Below, in pieces: positions 16,230 through 25,145 of a stretch of 64,000 bases of DNA. The stretch's first letter is position 1. Each line of letters opens with the position of its first letter. The position numbers and the translations under genes were made by a program. The notes below the pieces were generated by a model. It did no database searches, was not told the DNA's origin, and saw only the letters and a list, made by a program, of their open reading frames with translations. The stretch comes from UBA4465 sp002292365. Lineage in GTDB: Bacteria > Bacteroidota > Bacteroidia > Cytophagales > Cyclobacteriaceae. The DNA is taken from positions 248,001 to 312,000 of the forward strand of contig CALSQY010000002.1 of NCBI GenBank assembly GCA_943788615.1. Direction: 5' to 3'.

Positions 16230-18257
16230 TCAATCTTCTACATTCAAAAAATGATAATGTTTACTGTAAAACAGCATCTGCTCTTCAAAGTCTTTGGGTT
16301 GTAATATTTCAACATCAGTGATCTCACCCGAGGTATTCATAATAGGATTTAATACAGGATTTACAAATCCACCATAAGGAGCTGAGGTAAACTGGGCGTC
16401 ACGTGCTAAAATTTCGGCATGGATTTTTTGGTCTACTTTGACTCCATAACCTTCTACTAAAGCTTTTGCTGCTTCAAAATCTCCTTCAGATTTGATGCGT
16501 TGAACTTCTTGCAATAACTGACCAAAAATTTCACGGAGGGCTTGATAGTCTTTGATGTCATAGTAGGTTTTATTGTCTTTGATGATCCGCTCGATGACAT
16601 TATTTTTCGCCCCTTGTTCATAGGCCCATGCGGCCACCCATTGCCGATTGACCATGTGGGCCTCTTCAATATCATTACCCAGTTCAATGCGAATCAGTTG
16701 GGTAATCAATCCATTTCGAATGTATCCATCATAGGTAGCTTTTCCCAGGGCCTGCCAATCATCCGTCAACCCTAATTCTTGTATTTTAGCATCAAAGGCA
16801 TAATATAATCCTACCAGATCGGCCCGACCTTCTTCTATCGTAGAATAATAGTTTTGCAGGGTCTCTTTGGGTTGTCCTACACCTTCATTGAGTTGTCCCG
16901 AAGCATGGCCTACCACTTCATGAAGGGCGGTATGCAATTTATCACCCACCTCACCATAGGCTCTTTCGCCGTCTATCTCCTCCTGATCGAAAGCAAACTC
17001 CTCTAACCTACCAGAACTGCCCCCACTATTGTAGGCATCTGTTATATTTCCCAATGAGACTGATTTGGATCCGTGTTCCTTACGAATCCAATTATTATTT
17101 GGCAGATTCACTCCAATCGGTGAATTTGGAGAGACTGCACCTCCCAATCCGGCCACATGAACTGTTTTGTAGGTGATGCCTACTACATTTTTTTTCTTGT
17201 GTTCTTCCAATAACGGAGAATGGTCTTCAAACCATTGCGCATGCTGCGAAAGCACCGCCATTTTTTGAGACATGTCAAAGTCTTTGATTTCGACAATACT
17301 CTCATAGGATCCTCGATAACCTTTTGGATCATTGTACACTTCAATAAAGCCGTTGATCCAGTCAATATTTCCCTGTGTGCTCGTAGCCCACGCGATGCAA
17401 TACTGGTCCCAAATGTCCAAGCTTCCTGTTTTGTAATACGTGATTAATAATTTGAGGGCCTCCTCTTGGTTTTTATTTTCAGCAACTTGTACCGCTTTAT
17501 TTAGCCATCCGATGATCTGATCAATGGCTGCTCCGTACATTCCCCCAGACCGCCATACTTTTTCAACTAAGACACCATTTTCGCGTATGAGTTTTGAATT
17601 GAGGCCGGCCTCAATAGGCTTTCCCTTCGGTCCATTGTATGCATTTTTGTAGAAATCAATCACTTCTTGATCCGTAATATCAGGACCATAAAAATTAACA
17701 GCAGAAGATAAAATGTTATCTATTCCTCCTTTTTTATTTACTTTTTTGGCATCCAAATCATTAAAAATTATATTAATGATTTCTTGATCCAGTTTTGTAT
17801 TTGATTTTTTTAATAATTCATCTACAAAATAGGTTTGTGTAAAACTGGGTTTGATTTTATCATTGGAATAATGATGATGAATCCCATTGGAAAACCAAAC
17901 GCGTTTTAAATAAACTTTAAAGGCGGCAAATGAGTCACTTTTTCGGTCTCCTGCGTACGATGTATTGATTTGCTCTAAGGCTTCTCTGATACTCATATTG
18001 TGTCTATAATTTTGATCCCAGATAATATCTCTTCCTGCTAAACCCGCTTGATTGAGGTAGTAGACCAATTGCTTTTCTTTTAATGTGAGGTTTTCAAAAC
18101 CAGGAATTTCATATCGAATCAAACGCAAATCTGCAAATTGATCTACCAGAAGCTTTAATTCTGTTGTTTCTGTCTGGGTAGTTTCTTCGTTTTGATTTGA
18201 GCAGGCACCTAGGATCAAAGAGATGAGACAGGCGTAAATAATTTGGGGCGATTTCAT
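16230..18257 (-). CDS. Dipeptidyl peptidase III family (M49) metallopeptidase lipoprotein
   Basis: 675 residues with a lipoprotein signal (MKSPQIIYACLISLILGAC). The M49 zinc signature HEVVGH (about residue 448, HExxGH with the extra residue characteristic of the family) is followed by EEGRADL (about 476), the second zinc-ligand motif. Other family-typical segments are NLPNNNWIRKEHGSKSVSLG and NPVLNPIM near the end. DPP III cleaves dipeptides from the N-terminus of short peptides; the lipid anchor places it in the periplasm or on the outer membrane. Length matches bacterial DPP III. It is transcribed alone, without close neighbours. Confidence 0.92.
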   Translation of the reverse strand: MKSPQIIYACLISLILGACSNQNEETTQTETTELKLLVDQFADLRLIRYEIPGFENLTLKEKQLVYYLNQAGLAGRDIIWDQNYRHNMSIREALEQINTSYAGDRKSDSFAAFKVYLKRVWFSNGIHHHYSNDKIKPSFTQTYFVDELLKKSNTKLDQEIINIIFNDLDAKKVNKKGGIDNILSSAVNFYGPDITDQEVIDFYKNAYNGPKGKPIEAGLNSKLIRENGVLVEKVWRSGGMYGAAIDQIIGWLNKAVQVAENKNQEEALKLLITYYKTGSLDIWDQYCIAWATSTQGNIDWINGFIEVYNDPKGYRGSYESIVEIKDFDMSQKMAVLSQHAQWFEDHSPLLEEHKKKNVVGITYKTVHVAGLGGAVSPNSPIGVNLPNNNWIRKEHGSKSVSLGNITDAYNSGGSSGRLEEFAFDQEEIDGERAYGEVGDKLHTALHEVVGHASGQLNEGVGQPKETLQNYYSTIEEGRADLVGLYYAFDAKIQELGLTDDWQALGKATYDGYIRNGLITQLIRIELGNDIEEAHMVNRQWVAAWAYEQGAKNNVIERIIKDNKTYYDIKDYQALREIFGQLLQEVQRIKSEGDFEAAKALVEGYGVKVDQKIHAEILARDAQFTSAPYGGFVNPVLNPIMNTSGEITDVEILQPKDFEEQMLFYSKHYHFLNVED

Positions 18258-18494
18258 TATTTCTAAATTTTAATTTGGATCAGGCTACAAGGATAATCTG
18301 TTCTGATATAAAATAAATGATTGTTTCGCAAATTTGATGACTGAATTTATGATTTCAAAGGAATTGTGTGCAACTATTATTGATTGTTGCTTGGCTAATC
18401 ATAAGCTTTTTTCATCAAGAAGGCTTGACCATTAGGGGGTAGGTCATCCACAGAAAAATGAATGGGAGGGCATTCAAGTATCAAAGGTTTTGGA

Positions 18495-19394
18495 TCAGTG
18501 GGTAAGCTTTTGTCCTGGATAAAGACTTTTTAATTGCCTCTTTTCCCTATAATAAACTACGCCATTTCCTTCAGGATTTACAATCTGTTGAGGGCCTATT
18601 TCAAGGGCTTTTAGTGAGGCGTGGTAGTCAGCAAAATTGCCTGCACCCGTGTACCAAATATCATCTCTATCACCTATTTTATTACAAAATTTTAAAATAT
18701 TTTGATTTCTCAACGTATCTCTGAGTTCCCATGAGTGACCCCAAACATAAAAAAGAGAAAGGCTAGGGCTATCCAAATAAATATATGCTTCCAGATACTC
18801 CAATGCCTCACTGTCATGGCAAGTGGGACTCCATAGGTAGTAATTTTCTGGAAGGTCAAAGTTGTATGAGGATTTGACGGTGCGTGCATTGGTCAATGGA
18901 GTGGTACCGATCACCTCCGCCACATGGTCGTTGGTACTACCAAAGGCATAGGCCATACTGGAAATCTTGCGGTCTGATAGGATAGTTAAATTCTCAATAT
19001 CAACATTGATTTCCTCGAGTATTTCTTTATCGGAGAGGCCTACAAGTGCTTTGTGATAGGTTCCATGTACGGCAATTTCATGATTCTTAAATACATGCAC
19101 CAAGGTGTCTTTGGATAAATAAGTTTGCAAGATCTCATTGGGTTTACCTTCATTCCAAATGGCCCTAGTATCAAGTAATCCTGAGTTTAAATTAAAGGTC
19201 CCAATGATTCCATAATGATCAAATAATTGCGCCAAGGCGATGTCATCATCTAAACCATCATCATAGCTCATGATCAGCGCCTTGTGGTTGCCGTTGGGGT
19301 ATACCCAATCAATTTCTGTACTTTTTTCGGAGCAGCCCATCGCCAGAAGGCCGAGTACGATAATAAGAGTGGAAAGAAGCAAGGCTTTAATCAT
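18495..19394 (-). CDS. Polysaccharide deacetylase family lipoprotein
   Basis: Start chosen at the ATG at 19394 (MIKALLLSTLIIVLGLLAMGC), a lipoprotein signal; the longer frame would overlap the previous gene. SYDDGLDDD supplies the catalytic Asp and metal Asp of the NodB fold, and HEIAVHGTYH supplies the H-x3-H metal site. AYAFGSTND resembles motif 3 and VWGHSWEL motif 4/5. These residues support a metal-dependent carbohydrate esterase 4 activity removing N- or O-acetyl groups. It is the third gene of the operon with the DUF1080/PA14 lipoprotein and the propeller-cupredoxin protein (35-base gap), suggesting joint action on a polysaccharide. Confidence 0.85.
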   Translation of the reverse strand: MIKALLLSTLIIVLGLLAMGCSEKSTEIDWVYPNGNHKALIMSYDDGLDDDIALAQLFDHYGIIGTFNLNSGLLDTRAIWNEGKPNEILQTYLSKDTLVHVFKNHEIAVHGTYHKALVGLSDKEILEEINVDIENLTILSDRKISSMAYAFGSTNDHVAEVIGTTPLTNARTVKSSYNFDLPENYYLWSPTCHDSEALEYLEAYIYLDSPSLSLFYVWGHSWELRDTLRNQNILKFCNKIGDRDDIWYTGAGNFADYHASLKALEIGPQQIVNPEGNGVVYYREKRQLKSLYPGQKLTH

Positions 19395-19429
19395 GCTAGC
19401 AGGAGAATGATTTAGGAATAGTTTAATAT

Positions 19430-21382
19430 TTAAAGAACTGATTTGGCTGTAACGGTCAAAATCCCACGCATGGTTAGATAATGACCAGGGAAGGTACACA
19501 AAAAGGGATAAGCTCCAGGGACCTCTGGTGCAGTAAAATAAATACTTTCAATTTTATGAGGAGCCAAAAGATTGGTATGCGCAATTACCGCATCTATTTC
19601 GGGTACGAAGCTCAATGCGGCGCCATCTAAGCCTAATTTTGTAGCTGCAATACCCACCTCATCAGCATGGTTTTTTGCAACCAATACAAAATTGTGGGGC
19701 ATGTCATCCGTATTATTGAAAGTTAATTTCACGCTACTTCCAGCGACTACTGTTAGATTCGATTTATCAAATTTTAAGCCTGGTACGGTACCAATTTCGA
19801 GGGCTACATCGATTGGGTTGAAACCTGTTTCTGGTTGTTCAGTGATCCGCTTCAATGATGTTCGTTTTGCATTTTTACTGGAAGATGGGTCCTTTATAAG
19901 GTTTGAGGTTCCAACAGGAATCTCATTTAGCGTATAATAACCAAAATCGTGCAATAATGTTTGACCCAACTGATTCAATATACCGGGTGCTTTGATCTCA
20001 TAAATATATCCTTTTCTGAATTGGTCAAGCTTCAGTAATGCATTCATTCCATCTTCGCTCAAGGAAATTTCAGTGATATTCCTGCGTTCTTTATTTTGAA
20101 CATCGCTACCATAAAAATGATGGTATGAATAAGTGAAATCAATTATTTGATAGGAAGATAAGCTCTGAGCAGATGCAGCATCAATAGGTTGGGTAAATTC
20201 CAATGAAAACCCTTCTGGATGAACCTTGATCGTTTTGATTTCAAATGGAATTTTCCCTGTCCATGACATTCGTTCCAATGCAAAGCTGGACTGCCCAGTG
20301 GAGCCCCATCCACGATTGGTCTGGCCTACGTAAATAGCATCATTTTTAGGATTGTTGACGATTCTTAAAACTCCTGAAGAAAAACCTTCTTTAAAAGGGA
20401 AACAAACTCCTTGGTATACTCCATTTACTTTTTCTTGAAAGACTCGCATGATTTTGCTATGACCTTGATCTCCTACCATCATTTGACCTTCAAAAGGTCC
20501 CATTTCTTTTGAAAAAAAGTTAATGTCTGAAGTCGAAATACCCATTAGCGTATGAGGAAACCAAACAGAAGGAGCCTTGACTCCTTTCAATTCATTTTGA
20601 TATTCATAAAGTGATAAATTTCTAGTATCATCAATATCATTAACTTTCAAGCTGATGGGAGATCCCTTTTCACTAGACCATCTCAAACCTGCAGGATTAC
20701 CGGCAAAATCACCTAATTCGAGATGTGTCATTCTACCCGATCCTACCCAATCTCCTTGATTTTCTGTATAAAAAATATCTCCTTCAGCATTGATGCCAAA
20801 TCCAGCAGGAGATCTCAAGCCTGTAGCATAAGGAGTCACTTGACCATCTTCACTTACTTTAAGCATCCAGCCACGCCATTTTGAGGCACTTTCGCCATAT
20901 CCTACCCAACCTAAATTGAGTGTAACAAGCATTTGACCGTCGGGCAATAAAACAGGTCCATAGGAGTATTCATGGTAATTGCCATTCAAATCCCACTTTG
21001 TTACAGTTTTATAAATATCTGCTTGATTATCTCCATCCTGATCGATGAGTTGGGTAAGTTCGCCACGTTGGTTAGAATAAAAAGCGCGATCATGGTACAA
21101 TAAACCCAGTGGTTCATGCAGCCCATGGGCAAATCTGATATATTCAGATTTTGGTTTTTCTGGATTTAGGATTAGCCAAATTTCACCTCTACGTGTACTG
21201 ACGCCAAGCTGACCTTTATCGTTAAAAGCCAACCCACCCACTTCAAGACTAATTTCTTCTGGAACGTAAATTTGATTGATTTGATAATAATCTGATTCAC
21301 GCTGTTGAGAATAGGCATTATCATAGTAGAATAGGCTAACGATTAATGTGGCGAGGAATGGAGTTGAAATATTCATATTCAA
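19430..21382 (-). CDS. Secreted beta-propeller dehydrogenase-like protein with C-terminal cupredoxin
   Basis: 650 residues with signal peptide (STPFLATLIVSLFYYDNAYS). Residues about 30-400 form a PQQ/sorbosone-dehydrogenase-like six-blade propeller: GLAFNDKGQLGVSTRRGEIW, GLHEPLGLLYHD, LRSPAGFGINAEGDIFYTEN, QGDWVGSGRMTHL, ending IYVGQTNRGWGSTG. Residues about 535-645 are an azurin/plastocyanin-type cupredoxin with ligands in DDMPHNFVLVAK (His) and FLCTFPGHYLTMRG (Cys, His, Met). The fusion could pass electrons from sugar oxidation to the copper site (inference). It is the middle gene of a three-gene operon, 24 bases after the DUF1080 gene. Confidence 0.87.
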   Translation of the reverse strand: MNMNISTPFLATLIVSLFYYDNAYSQQRESDYYQINQIYVPEEISLEVGGLAFNDKGQLGVSTRRGEIWLILNPEKPKSEYIRFAHGLHEPLGLLYHDRAFYSNQRGELTQLIDQDGDNQADIYKTVTKWDLNGNYHEYSYGPVLLPDGQMLVTLNLGWVGYGESASKWRGWMLKVSEDGQVTPYATGLRSPAGFGINAEGDIFYTENQGDWVGSGRMTHLELGDFAGNPAGLRWSSEKGSPISLKVNDIDDTRNLSLYEYQNELKGVKAPSVWFPHTLMGISTSDINFFSKEMGPFEGQMMVGDQGHSKIMRVFQEKVNGVYQGVCFPFKEGFSSGVLRIVNNPKNDAIYVGQTNRGWGSTGQSSFALERMSWTGKIPFEIKTIKVHPEGFSLEFTQPIDAASAQSLSSYQIIDFTYSYHHFYGSDVQNKERRNITEISLSEDGMNALLKLDQFRKGYIYEIKAPGILNQLGQTLLHDFGYYTLNEIPVGTSNLIKDPSSSKNAKRTSLKRITEQPETGFNPIDVALEIGTVPGLKFDKSNLTVVAGSSVKLTFNNTDDMPHNFVLVAKNHADEVGIAATKLGLDGAALSFVPEIDAVIAHTNLLAPHKIESIYFTAPEVPGAYPFLCTFPGHYLTMRGILTVTAKSVL

Positions 21383-21406
21383 AGAGTTACAATTTATTTT
21401 CTTTCA

Positions 21407-23281
21407 TTACCAAAATATGGAATAAACTATTTTTTTATCTTTTTCTAAAGGATAAATGAGTTCCATGACACCGTCCACCTTACGAAGAATGGGTTGGGAT
21501 TCACCTATATTTTTAAAATAATAGTAGCCTCCAACAGTGTAAAATTCATCATTTACCTTCTCGATATGTTCCGCTTGTGCAGCCCGACTGTATAAATTAC
21601 TTTCACCATTAATAGAGAGCGTTCTCTGGAGACCATTGGTCAAAGCGCTAGGTTGATATAGATCTTCAAAGGTTAAGTTTTGATAAGTATAGATGAAAAT
21701 GGGTCTTTTATTGTCATCTATTCTATATCCCTGAGGTGTGATATCATTATTAATTTTTAATGAGTAGGGACTTGCTTCATTTGTCAATGGGGATGCAATT
21801 ATATGTTCATTTAATTCAACTGACATTTCCTGGGGCATTAATAATTGATCGATACCTCTCCCTTCCCACATTTCTGTGACATCGGCAAATCCCCCCTTCC
21901 ATACTTTTAGTAGACTCCCACGGGTTAGGTCATATGAATAATGAACACCTTGAGGATCACCCACCGAAATGACGTGTGTTCTTTTTTCATCTTTATAGTT
22001 CACAAAACTTCTGATCATCTCAGGAGTTTTAATAGGATCGATGTGTAAGTCTTTTTTTGTATTATTTAAAGGATATGGATAAAGTCCTTGCAGCGTTCTT
22101 AATTCTTGTTCGGGTCCTTCGTATTTTAACCAAAGGCCTTTTCCCCAAGTATTATTAAAGTAGTTTATCTGAAATGCGTGAGCACCTCTTTTGAGATTAA
22201 CTAAGCCTTTTTTTGATTCGAAATCATGTTTTCCATCGTTATTAATGATTTGTTTTTGATCAATGAAAAGGGCCGAACCATCATCCGAGAAAAGATCAAA
22301 CAAATAATCTCCTGAGATGGGGACATTCAAGTTACCTGTGAATTTGAATGCAACGCCATCTCTTCGTTGAGATAGTTGATTTACATCAATTTTTTTTGTA
22401 TGGTCTGTCACTTTAGGGAATAGCGTATCAAAATGAGGAAGGCTAGTTATTGGCATGGGAACTTCGAAATATTGATATTCAATATTGCTTGTGCTGATCG
22501 TATCTGTCCCGTACAGTTTATACTTTATGTTTCTGAAGGCAACGGGTCCATGGTCACCTTGTAGCATCAACGCCGCCTTGGGCAATTCGAGTTGATCTGA
22601 AATAAATGCAGCTCTGGTAGGCCCAGTCACAGCTATTTTTTCATGAATTAAGATTCCGTTATGGCTTACTTCCTCAAAAAGGGCATCAGCTATTTTGTTA
22701 CCTAAGGAGTCAAATTTAGGAGCTTTAAATTTGATGTGAAGATGTTGCCACAATCCCGGGGCTTTGCTTACATTCTTTTTGGGAGCATGCCCTTCATAGC
22801 CTTGTTGTCCTTCTGGTTTTTGATCATCCCATCGCTCATAGATACTCCCACAATCCTGCGATGTAAGGTTATTGACGTCCCAGCTGTCTAAAAGTTGAAT
22901 TTCATATCGACTTTGAAAGTAGATGCCTGAGTTAGATCCTTTGGGCATCATGAATTCTAAATCCAATTCAATGTCACCATGTTCAAAAGTTGAAAAAATA
23001 GGGTCTCGATTTTCACTAGTGGGCTGATTGACTAAGATTCCTGTACCCTGCTTAGTTTTGATATGTAATTCTTGGGTAAAGTCCGAATAGACTTTACCCA
23101 TCATACTCCAGTTTTGCGTGGTACTTTGGAATTCACTCATATCTGAAAGTTTCAGAGCTTTAAACGGGAGTACATTGGGTATGACTGATTCATGACCTTT
23201 CAAATCTTCCACTATCGAAGGCGCACAACCCCAAAGGATGAGTAAAAAAAGGAGGGTGACATTGATTCTATTTTTTTTCAT
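21407..23281 (-). CDS. DUF1080 (3-keto-disaccharide hydrolase-like) lipoprotein with PA14 domain
   Basis: 624 residues, lipoprotein signal ending LLFLLILWGC. Residues about 45-260 show the DUF1080 concanavalin-like fold: DIELDLEFMMPKGSNSGIYF, RYEIQLLDSWD, CGSIYERWDD and GLWQHLHIKFKAP. Residues about 285-385 are a PA14 carbohydrate-binding domain (FKFTGNLNVPISGDYLFDLF, SDDGSALFIDQKQIINNDG, YFNNTWGKGLWLKYEGP). The C-terminal about 200 residues (ISVGDPQGVHYSYDLTRG, FADVTEMWEGRG) are an extra domain I do not name. DUF1080 members hydrolyse 3-keto-glycosides; followed here by a sugar-dehydrogenase-like propeller, an oxidise-then-cleave sugar pathway is plausible. First gene of its operon. Confidence 0.85.
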   Translation of the reverse strand: MKKNRINVTLLFLLILWGCAPSIVEDLKGHESVIPNVLPFKALKLSDMSEFQSTTQNWSMMGKVYSDFTQELHIKTKQGTGILVNQPTSENRDPIFSTFEHGDIELDLEFMMPKGSNSGIYFQSRYEIQLLDSWDVNNLTSQDCGSIYERWDDQKPEGQQGYEGHAPKKNVSKAPGLWQHLHIKFKAPKFDSLGNKIADALFEEVSHNGILIHEKIAVTGPTRAAFISDQLELPKAALMLQGDHGPVAFRNIKYKLYGTDTISTSNIEYQYFEVPMPITSLPHFDTLFPKVTDHTKKIDVNQLSQRRDGVAFKFTGNLNVPISGDYLFDLFSDDGSALFIDQKQIINNDGKHDFESKKGLVNLKRGAHAFQINYFNNTWGKGLWLKYEGPEQELRTLQGLYPYPLNNTKKDLHIDPIKTPEMIRSFVNYKDEKRTHVISVGDPQGVHYSYDLTRGSLLKVWKGGFADVTEMWEGRGIDQLLMPQEMSVELNEHIIASPLTNEASPYSLKINNDITPQGYRIDDNKRPIFIYTYQNLTFEDLYQPSALTNGLQRTLSINGESNLYSRAAQAEHIEKVNDEFYTVGGYYYFKNIGESQPILRKVDGVMELIYPLEKDKKIVYSIFW

Positions 23282-23715
23282 TGGTCTTTTGGGTAATGGA
23301 AGTGATTTTTGAAGTAGGTGTTTTTATATGAGAGAAGATTTGTAAAAAGGGTATTTCTTTTAGAACGAATACTTAAGCAACATCCACTAAGACAACAAGT
23401 TTTTATTTACTCTTAAAGAGAAAGATCTTCAGAAAGTGCCTTTATCATTTCTTAAATTAAAGAATAATATGTTTGGTGCAAGGTTTGAACATTGTATTTT
23501 CTGCCTGATTTCATATTTTCCTATCTTGTTCTTAATTAATAAAAAAGAAAAAGGCTCCTTAGATGATTAAAACAATCATCTTAAGTCAATGGAATCTGGA
23601 TCAGAAAAGGGCCAAAAGGGAATTTATTTTTAATTAATTTTGTATTAAATAGAGTTTAAAGGCTTGATTAATCCATCACACAGACCCTTCAAAGGTTTCT
23701 AACTTCCTAATAATC
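23282..23715. other. 434-base divergent intergenic region
   Basis: The upstream regions of the DUF1080 operon (minus) and the InlB-type lipoprotein (plus). It holds an 8-bp hairpin at 23561-23581 (AGATGATT against AATCATCT) of unknown role and a TAATTTTG box at 23635-23642 matching TAnnTTTG, about 73 bases before the plus-strand gene but without a clear -33 element. No gene is seen. Confidence 0.5.
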
Positions 23716-24525
23716 ATGAAAAAAAATTTCAAACTAATTGTACTTTTTATTTCCGTCTTATTTTTGGCGAAAATCGTGTCATGTGGAGATGTGGAGGATC
23801 CGGCCAGCGCTGTGTCTTATTCACTGACCGTTAAGGTTGACCCTGCAGTAGGGGGCAGTGTTTCCCAGACATCTGAAACTTTTATATCGGGCACGACCGC
23901 TTCCTTAACGGCAACGGCTAATACGAATTATACCTTTTCGACTTGGACTGGATCTTCAAATAGTACTTCGAATCCTTTAGAATTAATTATGAATGAGGAT
24001 AAATCACTGGTTGCCATTTTTGAATTAATGGATAGCGACCAAGATGGAATAACCGATGATTTAGATGAATGTCCTGATACCACTGAAGGAAGCACAGTAG
24101 ATGATAAAGGTTGTAAAGAAGAGGTTGCTGAAGTTGTTGCCACTGTTTGGACGGGAGATGTGATAAATTTTAGTAAATCAGATGGTGCTGATCCTGCGTT
24201 AGCCGCCAACCAAGATCGAATTACCGATAAAGTCTGGATTACTCGAGACAATGAAGAGGGAGGGCAAATATATAATCGGGTATTAGAAAATGCTTCAGAT
24301 AAAGAAACGAGTCCACTAGGAACGTCATGGTCTGAAGGGTCTATCGATGATTATGCCTCTTTAACTTACACCTCCTTTCGAACGGCAACGGGAAAGCCCA
24401 AAGACGCCGTCGGCAAGACTTATGTAGTACATCTTACTGAGGACAACATTTATTTATCAGTGAAGCTAATTTCTTGGTCTGGAGGTAAGGCGGGAGGATT
24501 TAGTTACGAAAGGAGTACAGAGTAA
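23716..24525 (+). CDS. Lipoprotein with InlB-type repeat and thrombospondin type 3 repeat
   Basis: 269 residues with lipoprotein signal (MKKNFKLIVLFISVLFLAKIVSC). Residues about 36-105 resemble the divergent InlB B-repeat (VKVDPAVGGSVSQTSETFIS, ATANTNYTFSTWTGSS, NEDKSLVAIFE). A single calcium-type thrombospondin type 3 repeat follows (DSDQDGITDDLDECPDT), then TVDDKGC. The last 120 residues (WTGDVINFSKSDGADPALA, RITDKVWITRDNEEGGQIYN, DNIYLSVKLISWSGG) form a beta-rich domain of a type seen in secreted Bacteroidota proteins. Adhesion or a surface structural role is likely; no enzyme motif. A strong hairpin terminator follows. Confidence 0.8.
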   Translation: MKKNFKLIVLFISVLFLAKIVSCGDVEDPASAVSYSLTVKVDPAVGGSVSQTSETFISGTTASLTATANTNYTFSTWTGSSNSTSNPLELIMNEDKSLVAIFELMDSDQDGITDDLDECPDTTEGSTVDDKGCKEEVAEVVATVWTGDVINFSKSDGADPALAANQDRITDKVWITRDNEEGGQIYNRVLENASDKETSPLGTSWSEGSIDDYASLTYTSFRTATGKPKDAVGKTYVVHLTEDNIYLSVKLISWSGGKAGGFSYERSTE

Positions 24526-24546
24526 GTTTTCAAAAAATGCATTCGT

Positions 24547-24601
24547 AAAAGGATAAAAAAAGTACCTTTTGATTTTTAAAAAAATGCTTTTTTTATCTTT
24601 T
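24547..24601 (+). terminator. Terminator after the InlB-type lipoprotein gene
   Basis: A long A/T-rich stem, AAAAGgATAAAAAAAG against CTTTTTTTATCTTTT with one bulge, encloses a loop of about 24 nt. It starts 22 bases after the stop codon. Its symmetry allows it to act on both strands, and the minus-strand remnant ends just beside it. Confidence 0.6.
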
Positions 24602-24612
24602 AAGATTGTTTA

Positions 24613-24918
24613 TCACGAGGGCACTGGGGAACTCAATTCAGGTAAAAACCTCCATAATTCAGAATAATTACCCCACATTTCTAAACCTTTGCTGGAAGCA
24701 ACATTATCTGCATTGTAATTTCCAACGAAAATTTCATTGTATTTTTCCACCACTTTAGGCCACGATTCAGACTCATTGTCTAGTCCAGTATAGTCATTGT
24801 GCGCATGCGTTACCAAAACTCTTCCCGTGATACCCCCGATGGAAGAGCTCCACACACGAAGAGAGATTTCATCACCTAACTTGGCAGCTGCTTTGGCAGC
24901 ATTTTTTGGGTTAACACG
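24613..24918 (-). pseudogene. C-terminal remnant of a NIPSNAP/dimeric barrel-like protein
   Basis: An open minus-strand segment of about 100 codons with two consecutive stops (TAG TAA) at its upstream end and no good start. Translation gives AAKAAAKLGDEISLRVWSSS, IGGITGRVLVTHAHNDYTG and WPKVVEKYNEIFVGN, the pattern of the second half of a NIPSNAP-like ferredoxin-fold protein. A GTG inside could start an 80-residue product, but the first half of the fold is missing. It is called a remnant; upstream sequence to 25145 contains no intact partner. Confidence 0.5.
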
Positions 24919-25046
24919 TTACTAGCTAAAAAACAAATAATCGGCTTTGAGATAGGTCTCTTTGTAGGCATTCGAGAGGTTTCCTACTGGGCTGAAAATA
25001 GGAGGGTAACGGGCGGTTCAATTGAATATGATCAGCATAGATACTG

Positions 25047-25068
25047 CTCTCCTAATTAATAAGGAGAG
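25047..25068 (+). other. Intergenic hairpin downstream of the Stealth gene
   Basis: CTCTCCT (25047-25053) pairs with AGGAGAG (25062-25068) around an 8-nt loop and is followed by TTTTC on the plus strand. A second nested stem follows (AGTTTT/AAAACT outer, ACGG/CCGT inner, 25067-25100). They lie about 50-100 bases past the 3' end of the minus-strand Stealth gene and may be a weak terminator or a structured RNA remnant. Confidence 0.35.
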
Positions 25069-25145
25069 TTTTCAAACGGTTGAGCCGTGAGGGTAAAACT
25101 TATTGAAAAAAGGTATTAAACAAAATAGATTTATTGAATAGGTAT

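Noticed and set aside
24613..24855. Intact 80-residue gene starting at GTG
   Set aside because: The same frame continues upstream with family-like residues until TAG TAA, so the GTG lies inside a former domain.
25004..25110. GAGCCGT and ACGGTT-like strings resembling group II intron domain V
   Set aside because: Only one half of the domain V stem is present in the right order and no reverse transcriptase or intron boundary is seen.
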